This document shows, one piece after another, positions 1-6,809 of a stretch of 63,525 nucleotides of DNA (positions within the stretch are counted from its first letter, which is position 1; each line of letters starts with the position of its first letter). The DNA lies in the NCBI RefSeq assembly GCF_018780625.1, contig NZ_JADMJK010000005.1, forward strand, positions 1 to 63,525, in the 5' to 3' direction. The position numbers and the translations under genes are program-made. The notes below the pieces were generated by a model. The model saw nothing but the letters and a program-made list of their open reading frames with translations. It was not told where the DNA came from and made no database searches. The DNA comes from Polaromonas sp. GTDB lineage: Bacteria > Pseudomonadota > Gammaproteobacteria > Burkholderiales > Burkholderiaceae_C.

Positions 1-840
1 GATTTCGTGGTGCTCGACGAAACCCGCGGCGCCCTGGGGCTGACCCCCGCGCAATACCGTTTCCTGGCCGACCGCCACTTTGGCGTGGGTGCCGACCAGA
101 TTCTGACGGTGCGGCCTTCACCGGCAGAAGGCATCGACTTTGAATATGTGATCCACAACGCCGACGGCGGCGAGGTGGAGCAGTGCGGCAACGGCGCGCG
201 CTGCTTTGTGCGTTTTGTGCGCGAGCAGGGGCTCACGGCCAAGGACACCGTGCGCGTCAAAACCATGAACGGCGTGATCACACTGCGCATGCAGGCCGAC
301 GGCCAGGTGACGGTGGACATGGGCGCGCCGGTGTTTGAACTTGAGCGCATTCCGTTTGATGCGGCCGGTTTGACGCCGCAGGCCGCGGGTTCATGTCAAA
401 AATGGCCTCTGGCCCTTGATGGACGGGAACAATCAGCTCCTGTTTTGGTAGCGGTTCTGTCGATGGGAAACCCCCATGCGGTGCAGCTGGTGGACGATGT
501 CGAGTCCGCGCGGGTCGCTGAAATTGGCCCGCTGATCGAGCGCCACGCGTGTTTCCCGAAGCGCGTCAACGCCGGCTTCATGGAGGTGGTGTCGCGCAGC
601 CAGATCCGCTTGCGCGTCTACGAGCGCGGCGCCGGCGAAACGCTGGCCTGCGGCACGGGCGCCTGTGCGGCCGTGGTGGCGGGCATACGCTGGGGCCTGC
701 TGGATGCGCGGGTCGAGGTGCTGACGCGCGGCGGTCCGCTCACGATCGAATGGTCGGGCCAGCCTGACGCGCCGGTCATGATGACGGGCCCGGCCACCAC
801 GGTGTTCAGCGCAGAGATCGACGTTCCCGACCTGCCTTGA
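1..840 (+). CDS. dapF: Diaminopimelate epimerase, 5' end outside the window
   Basis: Converts LL- to meso-diaminopimelate in the cytoplasm, giving the DAP that MurE builds into peptidoglycan and the precursor of lysine. The frame is open from base 1 ([10 protein letters not shown], close to the usual N-terminus), so only about 12 residues are missing. Both catalytic cysteines are visible: [10 protein letters not shown] near fragment residue 62 and ACGTGACAA near residue 217. Between them, residues about 131-151 are an in-frame addition encoded by a dispersed repeat (392-452), just before the conserved SMGNPHAV motif. The next gene (DUF484) starts 49 bp downstream and xerC follows, the dapF-DUF484-xerC order seen in many proteobacteria. 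The identification is firm; the effect of the insertion on activity is unknown. Confidence 0.96.
   Translation, partial: DFVVLDETRGALGLTPAQYRFLADRHFGVGADQILTVRPSPAEGIDFEYVIHNADGGEVEQCGNGARCFVRFVREQGLTAKDTVRVKTMNGVITLRMQADGQVTVDMGAPVFELERIPFDAAGLTPQAAGSCQKWPLALDGREQSAPVLVAVLSMGNPHAVQLVDDVESARVAEIGPLIERHACFPKRVNAGFMEVVSRSQIRLRVYERGAGETLACGTGACAAVVAGIRWGLLDARVEVLTRGGPLTIEWSGQPDAPVMMTGPATTVFSAEIDVPDLP
392..452 (-). repeat. Dispersed ~60-bp hairpin repeat, copy 1 (inside dapF)
   Basis: Read on the minus strand it begins GCTACC, has AGGAGCTGATTG, an inverted CCC/GGG core and ends AGAGGCCATTTTTGAC. The same skeleton (GCTA..AGCT, short stem-loop, AGGCC, T-run, GAC/TAC) occurs at 45238-45299, 29071-29130 and elsewhere in the window. 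Here it is read in frame in the sense opposite to the element. Confidence 0.7.
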
Positions 841-888
841 CCGGCAGCGGGGTGGGTGGCGGCCCAAAAAACTGGCGACAATGCCAGC

Positions 889-1578
889 ATGATTCCAACT
901 GAACATCCCATCACCGAAGACGACATCGCCAACTTCCTGGCCAACACGCCTGACTTTTTTGAGCGCCACGCCGAGTTGCTTTCCTCGGTGCAGCTCTCCA
1001 GCGGCCACGGCAACCGCGCGGTCAGCCTGCAGGAGCGCCAGGCCGGCATGCTGCGCGAAAAAATCAAGGGGCTGGAGACCCGGGTGGTCGACATGATCCG
1101 TCACGGGCAGGACAACGTGGGCATTGCCGACAAGCTGCAGCGCTGGACCTGCAAGCTGCTGCAGACGGCGCAGGCCCGCGACCTGCCGGCAGCGGCGGCT
1201 GAGGGCATCGTCACCGAGTTCCAGATCCCGCAGGCAGCGATCAAGGTCTGGGGCGTGAACGGCATTTTTTCAGGCGAGCGTTTTGCATCGGGCATCAGCA
1301 GCGACGTGCAGACCTTTGCCGCTTCGCTGAGCGCGCCTTATTGCGGTGTCAACTCGGGGTTTGAAGCGGTCAACTGGCTGGCCGAGCCTGCGCTGGCGCT
1401 GTCGGTGGCCCTGATTCCGCTGCGCGCATCCGCTGGTGCGCCGGTGGTGGGGCTGCTGGTGCTGGCCTCGCCCGAGCCCGAGCGTTTTCACAGCGACATG
1501 GGTACCGACTTCCTGGCGCGTCTGGGCGAACTGGCGGGCGCGGCGCTGTCGCGGCTGCGGCCCCAGCCTACTGCGTAA
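889..1578 (+). CDS. DUF484 family protein
   Basis: A 229-residue soluble protein of the DUF484 family (GAF-like fold by family knowledge; biochemical role unknown). The start ITEDDIANFLANTPDFF is the typical family N-terminus: a helix ending in a DFF motif, followed by a predicted coiled coil (LQERQAGMLREKIKGLE) and a GAF-like C-terminal half. The ATG at 889 was chosen over a GTG-initiated in-frame extension at 856 because the family starts here. It sits between dapF and xerC, 8 bp before the xerC ATG, so the three genes are probably one transcript. Confidence 0.88.
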   Translation: MIPTEHPITEDDIANFLANTPDFFERHAELLSSVQLSSGHGNRAVSLQERQAGMLREKIKGLETRVVDMIRHGQDNVGIADKLQRWTCKLLQTAQARDLPAAAAEGIVTEFQIPQAAIKVWGVNGIFSGERFASGISSDVQTFAASLSAPYCGVNSGFEAVNWLAEPALALSVALIPLRASAGAPVVGLLVLASPEPERFHSDMGTDFLARLGELAGAALSRLRPQPTA

Positions 1579-1586
1579 ACGCGCGC

Positions 1587-2624
1587 ATGACGCCGCCATT
1601 GCCCGCGTCCGGGCCTGAGTTGCATCCGCTGGTGGTGCGCTACCTCACGCATGTGCGGGTTGAAAAGCGCCTGGCGCCGCGCACCGTGGCGCTGTACACG
1701 CTGGACCTGGAAAAACTGCAGGCGCAGGCCCAGCGCGCCAGCGTGGCGCTGACCGACGTGGGCCACATGCAGATCCGGCGATGGGTGGCGCAGATGCATG
1801 GCGCCGGGCGCAGCGGCCGCGGGATTGCGCTGATTTTGTCGGGCTGGCGCGGCTTCTACACCTGGCTGGGCCGGGAAGGCTTGGTCAGCGGCAACCCGGT
1901 GCAAAACGTGCGCGCGCCCAAGGCCCCCAAGCCGCTGCCCAAGGCCTTGAGCGTGGACGAGGCGGTCCAACTTGCCAGCTTCCAGGCCAAAGCCGGCACC
2001 GATGCGCCTCAGCTGGAGGCCAGAGACCAGTGCATCACCGAACTGCTTTACGGCTGCGGGCTGCGCATTGGCGAACTGGTCGGGCTCGATGTGCGGGCCA
2101 GCGCCACGGCGCTGGGCTGGGTCGACATGGACGCTGCGGAGGCGCATGTGCTGGGCAAGGGCGGCAAGCGACGCAGCGTGCCGGTCGGCCGTCCGGCGCT
2201 TCAAGCCTTGCAGGCCTGGCTGGCGGCGCGCAGCAACTGGACCCTGAACGGCGACGGCCCGGGGGGCGAGGGCGGGGACGCGCTGTTCATCAACCAGCGC
2301 GGCACCCGGCTCACGCCGCAGCACATTCGGGTGCGACTGAAGCAGCGGTCCCTGAAGGCGGGGCTGGCTACCCCGGTGCACCCGCATATGCTGCGCCACT
2401 CGTTTGCCAGCCATGTGCTCCAATCCAGCGGCAACCTGCGCGCGGTGCAGGAGCTGCTGGGACACGCCAACATCACCAGCACCCAGGTCTATACGCGGCT
2501 TGATTTTCAGCATTTGGCCAAGGTCTACGACGCCGCCCATCCGCGCGCCCTGTCGGCGCGCGCATCGTCTGCCGCAGCAGGCTTGCCCCGCAAGCCCGGG
2601 GCCAGCGACACCTCAAAAGGCTGA
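1587..2624 (+). CDS. xerC: Tyrosine recombinase XerC
   Basis: Site-specific recombinase that works with XerD at dif to resolve chromosome dimers. It has 345 residues, somewhat longer than E. coli XerC (298) because of an inserted stretch in the catalytic domain (residues about 165-185) and a short C-terminal tail. The N-terminal SAM-like core-binding domain covers about residues 10-105. The catalytic set is complete: Arg in GLRIGEL (~160), Lys in GKGGKRR (~192), HMLRHSF (~267-273), His in LLGHANI (~292) and the nucleophilic Tyr in TQVYTR (~302). The dapF-DUF484-xerC context supports XerC rather than XerD or a phage integrase. Confidence 0.94.
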   Translation: MTPPLPASGPELHPLVVRYLTHVRVEKRLAPRTVALYTLDLEKLQAQAQRASVALTDVGHMQIRRWVAQMHGAGRSGRGIALILSGWRGFYTWLGREGLVSGNPVQNVRAPKAPKPLPKALSVDEAVQLASFQAKAGTDAPQLEARDQCITELLYGCGLRIGELVGLDVRASATALGWVDMDAAEAHVLGKGGKRRSVPVGRPALQALQAWLAARSNWTLNGDGPGGEGGDALFINQRGTRLTPQHIRVRLKQRSLKAGLATPVHPHMLRHSFASHVLQSSGNLRAVQELLGHANITSTQVYTRLDFQHLAKVYDAAHPRALSARASSAAAGLPRKPGASDTSKG

Positions 2625-3100
2625 GTTCGCGGGTTCAGGGGGCCAGGCGGCTTTGGGGCTTTCTCCCAGCTTGAACACCGCGCGCTTGCTCCGCACCGGC
2701 ACGGCGGCCAGGAGTTGTTCGAGCTTTGTCAGCAGACCCTGAGCGTCCGAGTCCTGGAACGGGACCATCGCACAAGCCACATGGACCTGGGCCATGCAGT
2801 CCATGGACATGCCTTTGCAGGGCATGAAGCAGCGCGGCATCAGTTCCGCTCGCACGATGGGAATGTGCAGGCCAGGCCAGGCCAAGCCAGCGCCAGCGCT
2901 CATCACAATTCCCATTAGCGCCCATGCCCAACACCAACCTGCGCTGTCCAGTGCAACCGCAGCGAATCCCCTGTCGTCACCGGGTACATCGCGGCGGCAT
3001 GCGTCGGTGCCCAGGCTATATCAGCGGTGCTGGCCACCTGTTCGGGCGTGAGCTGGCCGACCGCGCCTATCGAGTAGTCGCCCCAGTCCTGCAAGGCCAC
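2613..3100 (-). other. Two possible small minus-strand ORFs sharing TAATG; may be gene remnants
   Basis: This fills the 570-bp gap between xerC and rlmI. On the minus strand, ORF A (3100 down to 2915, GTG start, 61 codons, contains GAVGQLTPEQVASTADIAW) ends in TAA that shares its last A with the ATG of ORF B (2915 down to 2613, 100 codons, Met/Cys-rich N-terminal half with PRCFMPCKGMSMDCM). ORF B runs 12 bp into the 3' end of xerC. Neither has a clear Shine-Dalgarno sequence and I recognise neither. ORF A reads like the C-terminal tail of a longer protein whose 5' part is missing. On the plus strand the interval holds only an upstream extension of the rlmI frame, which I judge non-coding. Confidence 0.28.
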
Positions 3101-3193
3101 CGGCTGGCTCGTGGTGTCCAGGAATTGTCACAAAAATCTCGTGACCATTGCTTGCATCGGCTTCGCCCGCAATCCTGCCGCGACAATACCGGC

Positions 3194-4384
3194 ATGAAAA
3201 TAATTCGACTTCGCGACGGTAAAGAGCGTTCCTTGCTGCGCCGCCATCCCTGGATTTTTGATGGCGCCATTGCCAGTGGTGGTGCTGACGCCGGTGAAAC
3301 GGTGCGGGTGGAAAGCCACGCGGGCCAGTTTCTGGGTTGGGCCGCCTTCAGCCCCAGCTCCAAAATCCGGGCCCGGGTCTGGAGCTTTGACGCGTCACAG
3401 CGCATTGATGCTTCTTTTTTTGCAGCGCGTATCGATCAGGCGATAAAGGCCAGGGGGCGTTTTGATATAAAAAGCAACGGCCTGCGACTGATTCACGGCG
3501 AGTCTGATGGGCTGCCCGGCTTGGTGGTCGACCGCTATGCCGACACGCTGGTGGCACAGTTTTCAAGCTGCGGCACCGAAAAATGGAAAAACGTGATCGT
3601 TCAGTCGCTGCTGGAACAAACCGGCTTGACGCGGCTGTACGAGCGCTCCGACGCCAGCGTGCGCTCGCTGGAGGGCTTGCCCGAAGCCACCGGCTGGTTG
3701 GCCGGCGCCGGCGAGACCGGCATCACCATTGCCGAGCACGACTGGATGCTGAGCCTGGACGTGGCCGAAGGCCACAAAACCGGCTTTTACCTGGACCAGC
3801 GCGACAGCCGCCACAAGTTCGCCGCCGCCACGCGCCGCCTGCAGTTTGAGAACGTGCTGAACTGCTACTGCTACACCGGCGGCTTTACCGTGGCCGCACT
3901 GGCGGGTGGTGCCGGGCATGTCACCTCGATCGACTCGTCCGGCCCGGCGATTGAGCGCGCTAAAGCCAATGTGGCGCTGAACGGCTTTGACGCCAGCCGC
4001 ACCACCATGCTGGACGCCGACGTCAACGCCATGCTGCGCCAGTACCAGCGCGAAGGCAAAACCTTTGACGCCATCGTGCTGGACCCGCCCAAGTTCGCGC
4101 CCACCGTCAAGCACGCCGAGCGCGCGGCCCGCGCCTATAAGGACATCAACCGGCTGGCGCTGGCCATTTTGGCGCCGGGCGGCGTGCTGTTCACCTACTC
4201 GTGCTCGGGCGGCATCAGCGCCGACCTGTTTCACAAAATCGTGGCTTCGGCCGGCACCGATGCGGGCGTGGACGCCTTCATCACCGAGCGCATGGGCGGC
4301 GCCCCCGATCACCCCATGACGATTGCATTTCCGGAAGGCGAATACCTCAAGGGCCTGGTGCTGGTCAAACGCCCGGCGGGCTAG
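3194..4384 (+). CDS. rlmI: 23S rRNA m5C1962 methyltransferase, RlmI family
   Basis: A 396-residue SAM-dependent methyltransferase of the RlmI (YccW) family, which methylates C5 of a 23S rRNA cytosine. It has an N-terminal PUA domain (RLRDGKERSLLRRHPWIFDG, residues ~4-75), a central EEHEE-like region with RLIHGESDGLPGLVVDRY, and a C-terminal Rossmann methyltransferase with NCYCYTGGFTVAAL (SAM site, ~218-231), LDPPKFAP and the catalytic Cys in TYSCSGG. The ATG at 3194 is chosen because it gives the family N-terminus; the frame is open upstream to 2924 but that stretch shows no homology to the family. It stands alone, with COG0523 following after 92 bp. Confidence 0.92.
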   Translation: MKIIRLRDGKERSLLRRHPWIFDGAIASGGADAGETVRVESHAGQFLGWAAFSPSSKIRARVWSFDASQRIDASFFAARIDQAIKARGRFDIKSNGLRLIHGESDGLPGLVVDRYADTLVAQFSSCGTEKWKNVIVQSLLEQTGLTRLYERSDASVRSLEGLPEATGWLAGAGETGITIAEHDWMLSLDVAEGHKTGFYLDQRDSRHKFAAATRRLQFENVLNCYCYTGGFTVAALAGGAGHVTSIDSSGPAIERAKANVALNGFDASRTTMLDADVNAMLRQYQREGKTFDAIVLDPPKFAPTVKHAERAARAYKDINRLALAILAPGGVLFTYSCSGGISADLFHKIVASAGTDAGVDAFITERMGGAPDHPMTIAFPEGEYLKGLVLVKRPAG

Positions 4385-4476
4385 CCGTTTTAAAAACGCA
4401 GGCTGCGCTTGCCCATGCCGGCCCAAGGACTTGAGCGCACCGCTAAACTTGCCACTCCGTTTTTTAGGAAAACACC

Positions 4477-5535
4477 ATGAGCTTGATTCCTGTCACCATC
4501 CTCACGGGCTTTCTCGGCTCAGGCAAAACCACGCTGCTCAAGCGCGTGCTGACCGAGGCCCACGGCCAGAAGATTGCCGTCATTGAAAACGAGTTTGGCG
4601 AGGAAAACATCGACAACGAAATCCTCGTCAATGACACCGAGGAAACCATCATCCAGATGAACAACGGCTGCATTTGCTGCTCGATCCGCGAAGATCTGCG
4701 CGAAACGCTGCAGTTGCTGGCCGCCAAGAAGCGCAAGGGGCTGCTGGACTTTGACCGCGTGGTGATTGAAACCACCGGGCTGGCCGACCCTGGCCCGGTG
4801 GCGCAGACCTTTTTCATGGATGAAGAAATTGCCGAGCAGTATTTGCTGGACTCGATCCTGACGCTGGTGGATGCCAAGCACGCCGAAACCCAGCTCAACG
4901 AGCGCCAGGAAGCGCGCCGTCAAGTCGGTTTTGCCGACCAGATCTTCATCAGCAAGACCGACCTGGTAGCCGAAGATGAAGTCCAGGCGCTGATGCACCG
5001 CTTGAAGCACATGAACCCGCGCGCGCCGCAAAAAGCAGTGCATTTTGGCGAAGTGGCGATTGCCGATGTGTTTGATCTGCGCGGCTTCAACCTCAACGCC
5101 AAGCTCGACATCGACCCCGAGTTTCTCAAGGCCGACGCGCCTGAGTCCCATGACCACCACGACCATGATCACGTGCATGGCGAGCAGTGCGACCATCCGT
5201 CCCATGCCGCCGGCCCGGGCCACCACCATCACCACGATGACGACGTCAAGAGCTTTGTATTTCGCTCGGACAAGCCCTTCAGTCCGGCCAAGCTTGAGGA
5301 CTTTCTGGGCGCGGTGGTGAATATTTACGGCCCGCGCATGCTGCGCTACAAGGGCGTGCTGAACATGGAAGGCACCGATCGCAAGGTGATTTTCCAGGGC
5401 GTGCATCAACTCATGGGCAGCGACCTGGGTCCGGCCTGGGCCGCAGGCGAGGAAAAAACCAGCAAGATGGTCTTTATCGGCATTGACTTGCCCAAAGATA
5501 TTTTTGTGCAGGGTCTGGAGCAGTGTCTGGTTTGA
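4477..5535 (+). CDS. COG0523 (CobW/YjiA/ZigA-type) G3E GTPase with His-rich loop
   Basis: A GTP-dependent metallochaperone-like protein of 352 residues, in a family linked to zinc (ZNG1, ZigA, YjiA) or cobalt (CobW) delivery. It shows the P-loop GFLGSGKTT (11-19), the metal-binding CICC motif in NNGCICCS (Cys 65, 67, 68), ETTGLADP (Walker B region), and SKTDLV as the base-recognition motif. A His/Asp-rich loop (residues ~224-258, e.g. HDHHDHDHVHGEQ and HHHHHDDD) precedes the C-terminal CobW domain. The ATG follows TTTTTTAGGAAAACACC. No cobalamin genes are nearby, which argues against CobW proper; dksA lies 345 bp downstream. Zinc is the likeliest metal by family knowledge, but no Zur-like site is obvious upstream. 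Confidence 0.87.
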   Translation: MSLIPVTILTGFLGSGKTTLLKRVLTEAHGQKIAVIENEFGEENIDNEILVNDTEETIIQMNNGCICCSIREDLRETLQLLAAKKRKGLLDFDRVVIETTGLADPGPVAQTFFMDEEIAEQYLLDSILTLVDAKHAETQLNERQEARRQVGFADQIFISKTDLVAEDEVQALMHRLKHMNPRAPQKAVHFGEVAIADVFDLRGFNLNAKLDIDPEFLKADAPESHDHHDHDHVHGEQCDHPSHAAGPGHHHHHDDDVKSFVFRSDKPFSPAKLEDFLGAVVNIYGPRMLRYKGVLNMEGTDRKVIFQGVHQLMGSDLGPAWAAGEEKTSKMVFIGIDLPKDIFVQGLEQCLV

Positions 5536-5879
5536 GGTAGGCTGTGCGCCTAAACATAAAAAGGGGGAGATTTCATGGGTATTCCGATTCTCCAGCGGAT
5601 TGCGGTCAGTCCGTTGCGCAGGAATGGCAAGCCGCTACAATCGCGCGCCAACCACAATACCCGGAAAGCCGATTCGGGAGTGCTTGCAATCCAGGAGCAG
5701 GTCCACAAATTCATGCGCTGCGTCACAGCGACTGAATTGGGCTTGGGCGATGGCAGGCGGCAGACCGACCAGGAAATCTGGCCTCAGCTAGGATCGAATT
5801 GCTTGACCGCAGTTTGGTCAAGGAGTTGCCGAAGGAGCCCGAGGGCCATTTTTCGGCGGCTTCCCGAAGGAGACAACTT
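5536..5879 (+). promoter_or_regulatory. Long leader region upstream of dksA with hairpin and overlapping small ORF
   Basis: These 344 bp lie between the COG0523 gene and dksA. A strong ribosome-binding site (AAAAAGGGGGAG) precedes an ATG at 5575 that opens a 102-codon frame whose TGA (5881-5883) overlaps the dksA GTG (5880) as GTGA. The predicted peptide (Arg-rich, no recognisable domain) does not look like a conserved protein. A perfect inverted repeat TTGACC-N7-GGTCAA sits at 5802-5820, 60 bp before the dksA start. Either a translated leader coupled to dksA or an untranslated leader fits; the sequence cannot decide. Confidence 0.35.
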
Positions 5880-6770
5880 GTGAACGCTCAACCGAAGAAG
5901 ACCCAGGCGCCAGCCCAGGCTACTGCCAAACCCGCCGTAAAAGTCCAACCAGCGTCCAAAGCCGCCATCAATACCGTGAAAACAGCAGCCAAATCCAGCC
6001 AGCCAGCCAGCCAGGGCGAGTCCCAGAAAACATCAGCGCTTGCGGCGCCCAAAAAAGCGGTGCCTGCCAAACCGGCGGCCCCCCTCAGCAAGGCGGCGGT
6101 CAGCCCGAAGGCGCCGCCTTCCGTTGCGCCAGCCAAGGCATCGGGACTCAAGACCCCGATGCCACTGAAGCCCGGGCGAAGGAGTTCGGCCCGGGTTGCT
6201 ATTCCATCACCCCCGAACGCACCGATGGTGCCAACCCATGCGCCAGACGCAGCTAAAGCCAGCTACTCCACAATGACCGAACGTTTGATCGCTCCGCCAA
6301 TTCAGGCGGCTGCCAAAAAAGATCCCAAACTTGCCAATAACTGGAAGACCAAGCCCGGTGACCAGTTGACCGACGACGAAATCAGGGCCATGCCTGATTC
6401 CGAGTACATGAACGACAAACAGTTGGCATTTTTTCGCCACAAGCTCTCGGTGCTCAAGCAGGAGATCCATGCCAGCGCCGGTGCCACCACTGAACATCTG
6501 CGGGAAGACGCGGCCGTGGTGCCTGACCCGGCAGACCGCGCCACCATTGAAGAAGAGCACGCCCTTGAACTGCGTACCCGCGACCGCGAACGCAAGTTGC
6601 TCAAGAAGATTGAGCAGTCGATTGCCCGCATTGATTCTGGTGACTATGGATACTGTGATGAAACCGGCGAACCCATCGGTGTAGGCCGCCTGATTGCCCG
6701 CCCGACTGCCAATTTGTCCCTGGAAGCGCAACAGCGCCGCGAGATCAAACAAAAAATGTTTGGTGATTGA
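5880..6770 (+). CDS. dksA: RNA polymerase-binding transcription factor DksA with long N-terminal extension
   Basis: DksA binds the RNA polymerase secondary channel and, with ppGpp, tunes rRNA and amino-acid promoters. The GTG at 5880 is chosen because AAGGAG lies 7 bp upstream. The product is 296 residues: residues ~1-165 are Ala/Pro/Lys-rich low complexity, and ~165-296 form the DksA core (MPDSEYMNDKQLAFF onward). The coiled-coil tip region contains VPDPADRATIEEEHALELR with the key acidic pair. The zinc site is degenerate: only one Cys remains in DYGYCDETGEPIG and the second pair is replaced by RPTANLSLEA. From memory, this Cys-poor form is usual in Betaproteobacteria such as Bordetella. E. 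coli DksA is 151 residues, so the extension is notable. A CCAG x5 tract lies within it (5995-6014). Confidence 0.9.
   Translation: MNAQPKKTQAPAQATAKPAVKVQPASKAAINTVKTAAKSSQPASQGESQKTSALAAPKKAVPAKPAAPLSKAAVSPKAPPSVAPAKASGLKTPMPLKPGRRSSARVAIPSPPNAPMVPTHAPDAAKASYSTMTERLIAPPIQAAAKKDPKLANNWKTKPGDQLTDDEIRAMPDSEYMNDKQLAFFRHKLSVLKQEIHASAGATTEHLREDAAVVPDPADRATIEEEHALELRTRDRERKLLKKIEQSIARIDSGDYGYCDETGEPIGVGRLIARPTANLSLEAQQRREIKQKMFGD
5995..6014 (+). repeat. CCAG x5 tetranucleotide tract inside dksA
   Basis: Five perfect CCAG units lie in the low-complexity 5' part of dksA (encoding part of KSSQPASQG). A change by one unit would shift the frame and remove the DksA core. Confidence 0.85.
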
Positions 6771-6809
6771 CGGATAGCCGTCTAACCTGAGCTTATTTCC
6801 TACGCTGCC

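Noticed and set aside
2924..3193. N-terminal extension of RlmI
   Set aside because: The frame is open, but the family N-terminus begins at 3194 and the upstream residues show no family similarity.
3404..3470. Repeat-like stretch in rlmI (AGGCCAGGGGGCGTTTTGAT)
   Set aside because: It resembles the 3' part of the dispersed repeat, but the encoded IDASFFAARI..LRLIHGESDG aligns with ordinary RlmI proteins without an insertion, so the similarity is probably chance.
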